From Methylobacterium sp. Leaf118 (GTDB taxonomy: Bacteria; Pseudomonadota; Alphaproteobacteria; Rhizobiales; Beijerinckiaceae), in assembly GCF_920984675.1 (NCBI RefSeq), contig NZ_CAKLBV010000008.1:1-64000 (forward strand): a stretch of DNA of 64,000 nucleotides, in the 5' to 3' direction. Numbering within the stretch: position 1 is the first letter of the stretch; every line of letters starts with the position of its first letter. Below are positions 1 to 8,235 of the stretch, one piece after another. A program made the position numbers and the translations under genes. The notes under the pieces were generated by a model, which was not told the DNA's origin, searched no databases, and worked only from the letters and a program-made list of their open reading frames with translations.

Positions 1-169
1 GGCCGGCCGGACCCTGCGCCACCACGGGCTGCCGACGCTGGTGATCGACACCGGCGCCCGCCCCGACGGGGCGCGGGCCCTCGCCGAGGCGGCACAGGCG
101 CGCTACTGTCCCCTGCCTCGGGCGGATGCGGGCAGTCTCAGCGCCGCCGTGCGCGCCGCGACCGCATGA
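1..169 (+). CDS. bchD: Magnesium chelatase subunit D, C-terminal end (partial)
   Basis: The reading frame enters from the left edge and ends at TGA 167-169, giving the last 55 residues (frame begins at base 2). The segment LVIDTGARPDG followed by ALAEAAQARYCPLP resembles the last strand and helix of the von Willebrand A-type domain of BchD, the ATPase-associated subunit that with BchI and BchH inserts Mg2+ into protoporphyrin IX in bacteriochlorophyll synthesis. The stop overlaps the bchO start as ATGA, so the two are translationally coupled. Only the tail is visible, so the call rests heavily on the bchO neighbour. Confidence 0.8.
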   Translation, partial: AGRTLRHHGLPTLVIDTGARPDGARALAEAAQARYCPLPRADAGSLSAAVRAATA

Positions 170-1074
170 CGGCGGGAGCCTTCTTGCCCATCCTCAACGA
201 TGACCGCCCGGACTGGGAACGCGACGGCCGCGACTGGCCGCACCGGGAGGCCAGCCGCTTCGTCGAAGCCGCGGGCCTGCGCTGGCACATCCAGGAATTC
301 GGCGCGCCGGAGAAGCCCGGCCTCCTGCTGCTGCACGGCACCGGGGCGGCGACGCATTCCTGGCGCGGCCTCGCGCCGCAGCTGGCAGGCCAGTTCCGGG
401 TCGTCGCACCGGATCTGCCCGGGCACGGCTTCACCGATCCGCTGCCGCCCCGCCGCCTGTCGCTGCCCGGCATGGCCGACGCGGTCACCGGACTGGCACA
501 GCATCTCGGGCTCAATCCGACGGTCGCGGTCGGGCACTCGGCCGGGGCGGCGATCCTCGCGCGGATGTGCCTCGACCGACGCATCGCGCCGGGCCTGCTC
601 GTGGCGCTCAACGGCGCCCTGACGCCGTTCCCCGGGGCCGCCAGCTTCCTGTTCCCCAGCCTCGCGCGGGTCCTGTTCCTCAACCCGGTCACCCCCCGGA
701 TCTTCGCCTGGAGCGCCGATCGTCCGGCGGTGCGCCGTCTCATCGACGGGACCGGCTCGCGCCTCGACGCGCAGGGGCTCGACCTCTACCGTCGCCTGTT
801 CTGCCGCACCGGCCACGTCTCGGGCGCGCTCGGCATGATGGCGAACTGGGACCTCCCGGCGCTGGACCGCGACTTGTCGCGGCTCGACACCCGCACGCTC
901 CTCATCGTCGGCGGTGCCGACAAGGCGATTCGCCCCGACACCGCCTTCGTGCTCCGCGACCGGCTGCCGAACGCCCGGCTCGAGCTGCTGCGCGGCCTCG
1001 GCCATCTCGCCCACGAGGAGGCCCCGGAGCGGGTCGCGGAGATCATCCAGGCCGAGGCCGCTGCGATCGCGTGA
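166..1074 (+). CDS. bchO: Alpha/beta hydrolase, putative magnesium chelatase accessory protein BchO
   Basis: A 302-residue alpha/beta-hydrolase. It has an oxyanion-type LLLHGTGAATHSW near residues 54-66, a nucleophile elbow GHSAG with Ser125, and a C-terminal GHLAHEE supplying the likely catalytic His. This arrangement, and the position directly after bchD, fit BchO, a protein of bacteriochlorophyll clusters whose exact reaction is not settled. The start ATG overlaps the bchD TGA by ATGA. The 3' end is 44 bp upstream of crtI, so it may be the last gene of a bchI-bchD-bchO unit. Confidence 0.88.
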   Translation: MTAGAFLPILNDDRPDWERDGRDWPHREASRFVEAAGLRWHIQEFGAPEKPGLLLLHGTGAATHSWRGLAPQLAGQFRVVAPDLPGHGFTDPLPPRRLSLPGMADAVTGLAQHLGLNPTVAVGHSAGAAILARMCLDRRIAPGLLVALNGALTPFPGAASFLFPSLARVLFLNPVTPRIFAWSADRPAVRRLIDGTGSRLDAQGLDLYRRLFCRTGHVSGALGMMANWDLPALDRDLSRLDTRTLLIVGGADKAIRPDTAFVLRDRLPNARLELLRGLGHLAHEEAPERVAEIIQAEAAAIA

Positions 1075-1109
1075 AACGCCCCTTGCGTCGGCGGATTGTC
1101 CGGGGATAG

Positions 1110-1127
1110 TGTCAAGTTATGTTGACA
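1110..1127. promoter_or_regulatory. PpsR/CrtJ-type palindrome over the crtI start codon
   Basis: TGTCAA-GTTATG-TTGACA is a perfect 6-bp inverted repeat and fits the PpsR/CrtJ operator consensus TGT-N12-ACA. It lies in the bchO-crtI gap. The ATG assigned to crtI (1119) sits inside it. Family knowledge: PpsR represses bch and crt genes under oxygen and light. That it works here is inference. Confidence 0.72.
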
Positions 1128-2645
1128 CTCGCCGTCAAGCCGACTGACGTGACCGGGCCGGATCGCCGGCCCCACGCGGTCGTGATCGGGTCCGGTTTCG
1201 GCGGGCTGGCGGCGGCGGTGCGCCTCGGGGCGCGGGGCTACCGGGTCACGGTGCTGGAGCGGCTCGATCAACCGGGCGGGCGCGCCCGAGTGCATCGGCA
1301 GGATGGCTTCACCTTCGATGCCGGGCCGACCATCGTCACCGCGCCGTTCCTGTTCGAGGAGCTGTGGCGCTTGTGCGGGCGGGAGATGGCCGAGGACGTG
1401 GCCCTCGTGCCGATGCGCCCGTTCTACCGCATCCGCTTCAGCGACGGGACGAGCTTCGCCTACAGCGACGATCGCGCCGCCATGCGGGCGGAGGTCGCCC
1501 GCTTCTCGCCCGAGGATGTCGACGGGTACGAGCGCTTCATGGCCCATAGCGAGGCCGTGTGCCGGGTCGGCTTCGAGGAACTCGGCCACGTCCCGTTCGA
1601 CCGGTTCGGGCGGATGCTGCGCATCGCGCCCGACCTGTTGCGGCTCTCGGGCCATCGCAGCGTCTACGACGTGGTGGCCCGCTTCATCCGCGACGAGCGC
1701 CTGCGCACGATCTTCAGCTTTCATCCACTGCTCATCGGCGGCAACCCGTTCCGGGCGAGCGGCATCTACTGCCTGATCGCCCATCTGGAGCGGCGCTGGG
1801 GCGTCCATTTCGCCATGGGCGGCACGGGCCGCCTGGTCGAGGGGCTCGTCGGGTTGATCCGCGGGCAGGGCGGCACGGTCCGCTGCGGAGCCGACGTCGC
1901 GCGCATCCGCGTCGAAGGCGGGGCTGCGACCGGGGTGGAGCTTGCCGGCGGCGAGACGATCCCGGCCGCGATCGTGGTCTCGAACGCCGATTCGGCCTTC
2001 ACCTACCAGACGCTGCTCAGCGGACAGACCCGCCGCTGGAGCGCGCGCAAGCTCGCCCGCACCTCGTCGTCGATGGGTCTGTTCGTCTGGTATTTCGGTA
2101 CGAGCCGGAAATATCCGCAGGTCGACCATCACACGATCCTGATGGGGCCGCGCTACCGCGAGCTGCTCGGCGACATCTTCGACCGCAAGGTGCTGGCCGA
2201 GGATTTCAGCCTCTACCTGCACCGCCCGAGCGCGACCGATCCGCTGCTCGCCCCGCCGGGCTGCGATGCCTTCTACGTGCTCGCGCCGGTGCCCAATCTC
2301 GCCGGCGGCCAGGACTGGTCGCGTCTCGCCGAGCCCTATCGCCGGGCCATCGAACGCTCCCTCGAAGCGAGCGTGATGCCCGGCCTGTCGGAGGCGGTCG
2401 TCACCTCGCGGGTGACGACGCCGCAGGATTTCTCCGACGACTTCCTGAGCTTCCGCGGTTCCGGCTTCGGCCTGGAACCGGTGCTGACGCAATCCGCGTG
2501 GTTCCGTCCGCACAACCGCTCGGAAGACATCGCCAACCTCTTCCTCGTCGGAGCCGGGACCCATCCCGGCGCCGGCCTTCCGGGCGTGCTCTCCTCCGCG
2601 CGCGTCCTCGATGCCGTGGTGCCGGATGCGCGCGTTCCCGCCTGA
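1119..2645 (+). CDS. crtI: Phytoene desaturase CrtI
   Basis: A 508-residue FAD-dependent desaturase that dehydrogenates phytoene stepwise towards neurosporene/lycopene. The N-terminus carries the dinucleotide-binding fold VVIGSGFGGLAAA (GSGFGG at 24-29) followed by LERLDQPGGRA. The C-terminal FAD signature is FLVGAGTHPGAGLPGV. Length and both motifs are typical of bacterial CrtI. ATG 1119 lies inside the PpsR-like palindrome; an in-frame GTG at 1149 just upstream of the FAD motif is a credible alternative start. crtB begins 20 bp before this gene ends, so the two form one operon. Confidence 0.95.
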   Translation: MLTLAVKPTDVTGPDRRPHAVVIGSGFGGLAAAVRLGARGYRVTVLERLDQPGGRARVHRQDGFTFDAGPTIVTAPFLFEELWRLCGREMAEDVALVPMRPFYRIRFSDGTSFAYSDDRAAMRAEVARFSPEDVDGYERFMAHSEAVCRVGFEELGHVPFDRFGRMLRIAPDLLRLSGHRSVYDVVARFIRDERLRTIFSFHPLLIGGNPFRASGIYCLIAHLERRWGVHFAMGGTGRLVEGLVGLIRGQGGTVRCGADVARIRVEGGAATGVELAGGETIPAAIVVSNADSAFTYQTLLSGQTRRWSARKLARTSSSMGLFVWYFGTSRKYPQVDHHTILMGPRYRELLGDIFDRKVLAEDFSLYLHRPSATDPLLAPPGCDAFYVLAPVPNLAGGQDWSRLAEPYRRAIERSLEASVMPGLSEAVVTSRVTTPQDFSDDFLSFRGSGFGLEPVLTQSAWFRPHNRSEDIANLFLVGAGTHPGAGLPGVLSSARVLDAVVPDARVPA

Positions 2646-3690
2646 CCTTTTCCCGACCTCCGCCGAGGATCACGCCGCCTGCCGGGCGGCGATCCGGGCC
2701 GGCTCGAAGAGCTTCTTCGCAGCCTCCCTGCTGTTGCCCCCTGCGGTGCGGCGGCCGGCCTACGGGCTCTACGCCTTCTGCCGGCTGTCCGACGACGCCG
2801 TGGACGAGACCCGGGGCGACCGGGCCGCGGCGGTCGACGCGTTGCAGCGCCGTCTGACCCTGGCCTGCGCCGGAACCCCGAGGTCCCATCCCGCCGACCG
2901 GGCGCTGGCCGAGGTGCTCTCGGTCCATGCCATTCCCGAGGCGCTGCCGCGCGCCCTGCTCGAAGGGCTCGCCTGGGACGCGACCGGCCGGCGCTACGCG
3001 AGCCTGTCGGAGCTGACGGCCTATGCCGCCCGGGTCGCCGGGGGGGTCGGGGCGATGATGAGCCTCGTCATGGGGGTGCGCGACCCGGTCGCCCTCGCCC
3101 GCGCCTGCGACCTCGGCGTCGCGATGCAGTTCACCAACATCGCCCGCGACGTCGGCGAGGATGCCCGGGCCGGGCGCCTCTATCTGCCCCTCGACTGGCT
3201 CGAGGAAGCCGGCATCGACCCGGACGCCTTCCTGCGGGACCCGCGCCCGAGCCCCGGCCTTCGCCGGGTCGTGGCCCGGCTGCTGGCCGCGGCCGAGCGC
3301 CTCTATCAGCGCTCGGAGGCCGGGATCGCCCTGCTGCCCGCGAAGTGTCGCCCGGCGATCCGGGCCGCACGTCTGATCTATGCCGAGATCGGCCGCGCCG
3401 TGGAGGCGAACGGTCTCGATTCGGTCGGGTCCCGTGCCCGGGTCACCGGCGGCCGAAAGGCGGTGCTGCTCGCGGGCGCGGTCTGGCCCGTCGGGTCGCC
3501 GGCCGCAGCCGCGGCACCGCCCCTGCCCGAGACCGCCTATCTCGTCGAGGCGGTGGCCCGCCATCCGGCGCCGCAGCCGATGCACGGCCTCCCGCCGTGG
3601 TGGGACATCTCGGGTCAGGCGGTGCGGGTGCTCGATCTGATCGAGGCGCTGGAGCAGCGCGACGCCTTCCGCCGCTCGACCGCTTCGTGA
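2626..3690 (+). CDS. crtB: Phytoene synthase CrtB
   Basis: A 354-residue squalene/phytoene synthase that condenses two geranylgeranyl diphosphates to phytoene, the first committed carotenoid step. The two Asp-rich diphosphate-binding motifs are visible: DDAVD at 56-60 and RDVGED at 174-179, the latter after QFTNIA. The ATG at 2626 was chosen because homology begins at once (FPPDLFPTSAEDH); an ATG 15 bp upstream is also in frame. The gene overlaps crtI by 20 bp and its own TGA overlaps the GTG of the next small gene, so crtI-crtB-microproteins read as one coupled unit. Confidence 0.95.
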   Translation: MRAFPPDLFPTSAEDHAACRAAIRAGSKSFFAASLLLPPAVRRPAYGLYAFCRLSDDAVDETRGDRAAAVDALQRRLTLACAGTPRSHPADRALAEVLSVHAIPEALPRALLEGLAWDATGRRYASLSELTAYAARVAGGVGAMMSLVMGVRDPVALARACDLGVAMQFTNIARDVGEDARAGRLYLPLDWLEEAGIDPDAFLRDPRPSPGLRRVVARLLAAAERLYQRSEAGIALLPAKCRPAIRAARLIYAEIGRAVEANGLDSVGSRARVTGGRKAVLLAGAVWPVGSPAAAAAPPLPETAYLVEAVARHPAPQPMHGLPPWWDISGQAVRVLDLIEALEQRDAFRRSTAS

Positions 3691-3827
3691 GCGATCACGG
3701 TTTCGCCGCCCTCGATATCGGTCTCGCCTTCGGGCTCGTGCTCGGCCTGGCGATCTGGCAGCTCGTGCGGGTGAAACGCTCGATCCGCCGCGACCGCGAG
3801 GAGGCGCGCCGTCCGCCCAAACCATGA
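3687..3827 (+). CDS. Single-helix membrane microprotein A (46 aa)
   Basis: A GTG-started 46-codon frame overlapping the crtB stop (GTGA). It predicts a short hydrophobic helix, DIGLAFGLVLGLAIWQLV, followed by a strongly basic tail with RSIRRDREEAR. It is a paralogue of the next small gene: 14 of 20 aligned residues match across the end of the helix and the basic tail (WQLVR, RSIR and DRE shared). The duplication and coupling to crtB argue that it is real. It could assist the membrane placement of carotenoid enzymes or be a photosystem accessory; no function is known to me. Confidence 0.6.
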   Translation: MSDHGFAALDIGLAFGLVLGLAIWQLVRVKRSIRRDREEARRPPKP

Positions 3828-3955
3828 TCGCCGCGACCGCTCTCGAAGTGCTGCTGATCGGGTTGGCCGTGTGGCAACTCGTCAGACTGCGCCGGAGCAT
3901 CCGGGCCGACCGGGAGAGGGCCGCGCGGGATCGGGACGGGGCCGACGACGCGTAG
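3824..3955 (+). CDS. Single-helix membrane microprotein B (43 aa), paralogue of A
   Basis: ATG 3824 overlaps the TGA of microprotein A (ATGA). The 43-residue product has a hydrophobic stretch ALEVLLIGLAVWQLVR and a charged tail with RRSIRADRERA, then an acidic end DGADDA. Core WQLVR-RRSIR-DRE matches microprotein A, so the pair looks like a tandem duplication that kept its reading frame. The predicted topology is a short periplasmic N-terminus and a basic cytoplasmic tail. Function unknown. It is the last visible gene of the crt unit before a 232-bp gap. Confidence 0.6.
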   Translation: MIAATALEVLLIGLAVWQLVRLRRSIRADRERAARDRDGADDA

Positions 3956-4187
3956 GCCAACGCTCCGATGAGACGGGGCGAGGCGCGGACGGGAGAAGGA
4001 ATCTGCTCCGCCCGCACACGGACGCCTTGGGCGACCCGGTGCGGCGCATCCGCCCCGTCGGAGACGATTCTTCCCCTTCGCGTCGCCCGGCCTTGCCTCG
4101 AAGAGCGGCGGGGGCCACAGGATCGCCGATGCGGCACGCCCCTTCTGCGGGCCTCTCGCCCGACCCACCGGCACAGAGGCGTCGTTC

Positions 4188-4715
4188 ATGCCCACCTCCG
4201 ACCCCGCGCTCACCGCTCCGGCCTACCGCGAGGCGATGACGCGGGTCGCGAGCGCGGTGCATCTCGTCACCACGGATGGGCCCGGCGGTCGGGCCGGCTT
4301 CACCGCGACGGCGGTCTGCAGCGTCAGCGACGCGCCGCCGACGCTGCTGGTCTGCCTCAACCGCTCCGGCTCCGCCTATCCGGCCTTCCGGGACAATGAC
4401 GGCCTGTGCGTGAACACGCTGTCCGCCGAGCACGCGCCGCTCGCCGAGGCGTTCGGCGGCGGGCTGCCGCCGGGGGAGCGCTTCGCCGCCGCGCGCTGGG
4501 AGCGCCTCGTCACCGGGGCTCCGGTGCTGCCCGGGGCGCTCGCCGCCTTCGACTGCCGGATCGTCGGCCGGAACCGGGCCGGCACCCACGAGGTGCTGAT
4601 CTGCGAGGTTCTCGCCCTGACCCGGGCCGAGCCGGCCGACGGCCTGCTCTATGCCGGGCGACGCTACCGGGTCCTGCCGGAGCAAGACGCGGAAGCGCTC
4701 AGCCGAACAGCGTGA
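4188..4715 (+). CDS. rutF: Flavin reductase, RutF-like
   Basis: A 175-residue protein of the flavin reductase (split-barrel FMN-binding) family. [44 protein letters not shown] and RFAAARW follow the E. coli RutF sequence as I remember it. RutF supplies reduced flavin to the RutA uracil monooxygenase. No other rut gene is present, so it may serve a different oxygenase here. ATG 4188 is preceded by AGAGG. The gene converges with, and overlaps by 17 bp, the 8-oxoguanine deaminase, which suggests a nitrogen-from-nucleobase theme but proves nothing. Confidence 0.82.
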   Translation: MPTSDPALTAPAYREAMTRVASAVHLVTTDGPGGRAGFTATAVCSVSDAPPTLLVCLNRSGSAYPAFRDNDGLCVNTLSAEHAPLAEAFGGGLPPGERFAAARWERLVTGAPVLPGALAAFDCRIVGRNRAGTHEVLICEVLALTRAEPADGLLYAGRRYRVLPEQDAEALSRTA

Positions 4716-6057
4716 GGGCGAGGCGCGAGTGCTCCTCGCGCAGGCGCCCCGTATCGACGCCCGACGGCGCCCCGTCCACGACCCGCCAGCGCCCGGCCAC
4801 CATCACCCGGTCGGCCCGGTGGGCGCCGCACAGCACGAGGGCGGCGAGCGGGTCGTGCGCGCCGGAGAAGCGCAGTTCCTCGAGGGTGAAGAGGGCGAAA
4901 TCGGCCTCCCGGCCCGGCGCGATCCGGCCGATATCGTCGCGGCCGAGGCAGGCGGCGGATCCCTCCGTCGCCCAGCGCAGGGCATCGCGGTGGGTCACCG
5001 CCTCGGCGCCGTAGGTCAGGCGGTTCACCATCAGCGCGTGGCGCACGCCCTCCATCAGGTTGGAGGAATCGTTCGAGGACGCGCCGTCGACGCCGAGGCC
5101 GACCGGGCTGCCCGCCGCCTCCAGCTCGCAGGTCCGGCAGGCGCCCGAGGCCAGCACCATGTTCGAGGTCGGGCAGTGGCACACGCCGACGCCCGCCGCG
5201 CCGAGCCGGCGCACCTCGTCGTCGTTGAAGTGAATGCCGTGGGCGAGCCAGGTCCGCCGGTTCAGCCAGCCGACCTCCTCAAGATAATCCACCGGCCGCT
5301 GGCCGAACAAAGCGAGGCAATAGGCGTCCTCGTCGCGGGTCTCGCCGAGATGGGTGTGGAGCGGGCAATCGTGCGCCTCAGCGAGCCGGGCGCTCTCGCG
5401 CATCAGCCGCTTCGTCACCGCGAAGGGCGAGCAGGGGGCGAGCCCGATCTGCACCATGGCCCCGGGCGCCGAATCGTGGAACAGGCGCAGCACCCGCTCG
5501 CTGTCCTCCAGGATCACGTCGTCGTCCTGAACCAGGCTCGCGGGCGGCAGGCCTCCCTCCTTCTCCGACAGGCTCATGGAGCCGCGGGTGACGACGGCGC
5601 GGATGCCGAGGGCCCGGGCCTCCTCGACCTGGATGTCCACCGCCCGCTCAAGACCCTTCGGGTAGAGGTAATGGTGGTCGGCGGCCGTGGTGCAGCCGGA
5701 CATCAGGAGCTCGGTGTAGGCGAGCCGGGTGGCGAGGCGGAAGGCCTCCGGATCGAGCCGGGGCCACAGGCCGTAGAGCGCCTTGAGCCAGGGGAAGAGG
5801 GGCTTGTCGAGGGCGGCCGGATGGGCCCGGGTGAGGGTCTGGAAGAAGTGGTGATGCGTGTTGACGAGGCCCGGGATCACGACGTGGCGGCCGGCCGCGA
5901 AGGTCTCGTCCACGGGCACCGACGGCGCTCCGCCCGCGGGGACGAGTTCGGCGATGCGGCTGCCCTCGACCACCACGCCACCGCCCGCGCCCTCGGCGAG
6001 GATCGCGAGCGGATCGCGGATCCACAGGCGAGGGGCCGAGCTGTCATCCGCGCGCAT
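4699..6057 (-). CDS. 8-oxoguanine deaminase (amidohydrolase)
   Basis: A metal-dependent amidohydrolase of about 452 residues. Metal and substrate motifs are present: [19 protein letters not shown] near the N-terminus, [26 protein letters not shown] and [14 protein letters not shown]. The sequence resembles 8-oxoguanine deaminases, which release ammonia from 8-oxoguanine to give urate, rather than guanine or chloroatrazine hydrolases. ATG 6057 ([19 protein letters not shown]) is preferred; the frame remains open to ATG 6108. The 3' end overlaps the convergent rutF-like gene by 17 bp. A divergent secreted-protein gene begins 225 bp upstream. Confidence 0.85.
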   Translation of the reverse strand: MRADDSSAPRLWIRDPLAILAEGAGGGVVVEGSRIAELVPAGGAPSVPVDETFAAGRHVVIPGLVNTHHHFFQTLTRAHPAALDKPLFPWLKALYGLWPRLDPEAFRLATRLAYTELLMSGCTTAADHHYLYPKGLERAVDIQVEEARALGIRAVVTRGSMSLSEKEGGLPPASLVQDDDVILEDSERVLRLFHDSAPGAMVQIGLAPCSPFAVTKRLMRESARLAEAHDCPLHTHLGETRDEDAYCLALFGQRPVDYLEEVGWLNRRTWLAHGIHFNDDEVRRLGAAGVGVCHCPTSNMVLASGACRTCELEAAGSPVGLGVDGASSNDSSNLMEGVRHALMVNRLTYGAEAVTHRDALRWATEGSAACLGRDDIGRIAPGREADFALFTLEELRFSGAHDPLAALVLCGAHRADRVMVAGRWRVVDGAPSGVDTGRLREEHSRLALTLFG

Positions 6058-6281
6058 CACGCCTCCGGGACGGTTTCCACGCTCCGGGCCTACTGGATGC
6101 CGGGTCATCGGTCGACCGTGCCGGGCGAGGGGCGAGGCGGGCGCCTGGACCCAAGCCGTCTTTCGTATGGACGGGGCAGCGGGGTAGGGTTAATTTTTGG
6201 TTTCGTGTCGCGGCGTGACCTTGGGCCCGATGGCGGGCGCGTGGACGGGCGTCGTCCTTCCCAATCGACAGGGCCCGTTCC

Positions 6282-6932
6282 ATGACCATCCGCCGGCGCC
6301 TTCCGCTTCTCCTCGCCCTCCTGCTGACCGGCGGACCGGGGCTCGCACAGGAACCGTCCGGCGGGAGCTGGACCGATCCCCCGGCGCGCGCGGTGCCCGA
6401 GACACCCGCGCCGAAGCCGGCCGAGACGCGCGCGGCGGCCCCCGAACCTCCCCGCACCGAACCCGCGACGCGCCGGGCGGAGGCGAAGGCGCGCCGCCCG
6501 GTCGAGGCCCGACGCGAAACCAGCCGCCGCGAGGCCATCCGCCGGGCCGCGCGCCGGGCCACGATCGAACGCCAGGCCGAGGCCTCCCGACCGGCCCCGC
6601 GTCCGAGCCGCCTCGTCGAACGCAGGATCTCGCCGCGCGCGGTGGTGCGCGAGCGGGTGGCGAGCCCGCGTCCCCGCTTCCGCGGACCGGTCTACGGATA
6701 CGCCGATCCGGAGCCGATGGCCTTCCCCCGCTACGGTCGCGTCTATGCCGCGGATCCGATGGGCGCACCGCCCGAAGCCTGGCACGAGGCCGCCGATGAG
6801 TTTCGCGCCCGCCGCATCGCCCGGGCACGGGCGGCGGGCTACCTCGTCATGCGCACGCGCAGCTACGCTTTTCCGGACGGAACGGTGGTGCGCCGCTACG
6901 CGCCGCTCGACGGCTTCGAGGCCGAGGATTGA
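6282..6932 (+). CDS. Secreted Pro/Arg-rich protein, unknown function
   Basis: A 216-residue protein with a clear signal peptide (MTIRRRLPLLLALLLTGGPGLAQEP, cleavage probably after GLA). A low-complexity Pro/Ala/Arg/Glu middle follows (about residues 25-125). The more ordered C-terminus is rich in Tyr, with VYGYADPEP and FPDGTVVRRYAPLDGF. Two long frames on the opposite strand are shadows of the biased middle. I do not recognise the family. The mature protein would be strongly basic and periplasmic, perhaps cell-wall or nucleic-acid contacting, which is inference from composition only. Confidence 0.7.
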   Translation: MTIRRRLPLLLALLLTGGPGLAQEPSGGSWTDPPARAVPETPAPKPAETRAAAPEPPRTEPATRRAEAKARRPVEARRETSRREAIRRAARRATIERQAEASRPAPRPSRLVERRISPRAVVRERVASPRPRFRGPVYGYADPEPMAFPRYGRVYAADPMGAPPEAWHEAADEFRARRIARARAAGYLVMRTRSYAFPDGTVVRRYAPLDGFEAED

Positions 6933-7004
6933 GGCCGGGCGAACACGGCTTGCCGCGCGGAGCCGGCCCTCCTAGAGGATCGCCCGGGTCTCCTGTCCGG
7001 GACG

Positions 7005-7023
7005 GTGCCCGGCGCTCGGGCAC
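7005..7023. terminator. Hairpin after the secreted-protein gene
   Basis: GTGCCCG-GCGCT-CGGGCAC is a perfect 7-bp stem with a 5-nt loop, 72 bp after the upstream stop and 47 bp before the likely ispE start. No U-tract follows. It would argue against the in-frame GTG at 7005 being the ispE start. Confidence 0.4.
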
Positions 7024-7070
7024 AGGCCCGAGGGGATGAATCCACCCGTGAGCGAAGGTTTGCGAGCCCC

Positions 7071-7946
7071 TTGTCCCGCCTCTCCACCCGCGCTCCGGCC
7101 AAGATCAACCTGACCCTGCACGTCCTCGGGCGGCGTCCGGACGACGGCTACCATGTGCTGGAAAGCCTCGTCGCCTTCGCGGGCGTCGCCGACACGCTCG
7201 CACTCGATCCGGGCGGCGACCTGTCGCTGGCGGTGTCGGGCCCGACCGCGGGGCCGGCGGGGCCCTTGGACGACAATCTGGTGCTGCGCGCCGCCCGGCA
7301 CCTCGCCGCCTCCGTTCCGGGGTTGAAGACGGGGGCATTCCACCTCGACAAGTGCCTGCCGGTGGCCGCCGGGATCGGCGGCGGCTCCTCGGATGCCGCG
7401 GCCGGCCTGCGCCTGCTCGCCGAGGCCAACGCCCTGCCCCTTGACCATCCGGCCGTCGTCGCCGCGGCCCGCGCGACGGGGGCGGACGTGCCGGTCTGCC
7501 TCGATCCGCGGGCGCGAATGATGCGGGGCGCCGGGGAGAGCCTCGGCCCGCCGCTCGGGCTCGCCCCGCTGCCGGCCCTGCTGGTCAATCCGGCCGTGCC
7601 GGTCGCCACCTCGCCGGTCTTCAAGGCTCTCGGCCTCGCCGTCGGGCAGCGGCTGCACGGCGCCGACCACCCCCCGGTCGCGGAGGGCCTGTCGGCGGAT
7701 GAGATCCTCGGGGTGATCGCGCCGGCTCGCAACGATCTGGAGCCGCCCGCGCTGACGGTGGCCCCGATCATCGGCGAGGCGCTGACACTCCTGCGCGCTC
7801 AGGCGGGTTGTCGCCTCGCCCGGATGTCCGGCTCAGGAGCGACCGTGTTCGCCCTCTTCGGAGACGACGGGCAGGCCGAGGCGGCGGCGCGCGTTCTCCG
7901 CGCCGCCCGGCCGGGCTGGTGGGTCGAGCCGACCCGGCTGGCGTGA
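7071..7946 (+). CDS. ispE: 4-diphosphocytidyl-2-C-methyl-D-erythritol kinase
   Basis: GHMP-family kinase of the non-mevalonate isoprenoid pathway; it phosphorylates CDP-ME at the 2-hydroxyl. Motifs: [21 protein letters not shown] at the N-terminus, the ATP loop [17 protein letters not shown], and [12 protein letters not shown] near the C-terminus. Conserved sequence starts at [13 protein letters not shown], so TTG 7071 is chosen (291 residues). The frame continues to a GTG at 7005 lying inside a hairpin, making 313 residues. A 25-codon frame, ATG 7036 to TGA 7113, overlaps the start out of frame after GAGGGG and could be a leader peptide. IspE supplies precursors used by the carotenoid genes of this window. 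Confidence 0.93.
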   Translation: MSRLSTRAPAKINLTLHVLGRRPDDGYHVLESLVAFAGVADTLALDPGGDLSLAVSGPTAGPAGPLDDNLVLRAARHLAASVPGLKTGAFHLDKCLPVAAGIGGGSSDAAAGLRLLAEANALPLDHPAVVAAARATGADVPVCLDPRARMMRGAGESLGPPLGLAPLPALLVNPAVPVATSPVFKALGLAVGQRLHGADHPPVAEGLSADEILGVIAPARNDLEPPALTVAPIIGEALTLLRAQAGCRLARMSGSGATVFALFGDDGQAEAAARVLRAARPGWWVEPTRLA

Positions 7947-7960
7947 GGTCAGGCCCTAAA

Positions 7961-8060
7961 GCCGTGCCCCATCCCGGTGAACCGTGAGCACGGCGCCCGG
8001 TCTCGGTGTTGTCGCGCTCTGTCGAGCCGAACCGGCCTCCATTTCGGCGGAGAGCGCGTT
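7961..8060. repeat. Two-armed palindromic repeat, copy 1
   Basis: About 100 bp, matching a second copy at 37420-37520. Arm A is nested: GCCGTGC (7961-7967) pairs with GCACGGC (7988-7994), enclosing TCCCGGT-GA-ACCGTGA. Arm B pairs CGCGCTCT (8013-8020) with AGAGCGCG (8051-8058) and GCCGAA (8026-8031) with TTCGGC (8043-8048). It fills the gap between ispE (plus) and a small minus-strand gene whose stop codon TTA is at 8059-8061. A REP-like bidirectional terminator is the simplest reading. Confidence 0.75.
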
Positions 8061-8235
8061 AGTGATCCGTGCCCGGCCGGTTCGGTCGGGGCGCCTCGCC
8101 ATGAACCTGGGTGAAGCTGGAACGCTGCGGATCGCCTTTCGACTGCGCGACCCGGCCCCGCTGCCAGATGGCGAAGCCCGCGACCGCCACGATGGTGAAG
8201 ATCGCGAGCAGCGGTATGAGCACGTCGTTCGACAC
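8059..8235 (-). CDS. Single-helix membrane protein, 58 aa
   Basis: A GTG-started frame with a strong ribosome-binding site, GGAGGAAAC, four bases upstream. The protein is short: SNDVLIPLLAIFTIVAVAGF forms one transmembrane helix near the N-terminus, followed by IWQRGRVAQSKGD and a polar tail ending RPGTDH. Codon use and the Shine-Dalgarno argue that it is real. Family unknown. The TAA stop abuts the structured repeat that separates it from the convergent ispE. Confidence 0.6.
   Translation of the reverse strand: MSNDVLIPLLAIFTIVAVAGFAIWQRGRVAQSKGDPQRSSFTQVHGEAPRPNRPGTDH

Noticed and set aside
7005-7070. Longer ispE from GTG 7005
   Set aside because: The GTG lies inside a perfect hairpin and the extra 22 residues match no IspE sequence I know.
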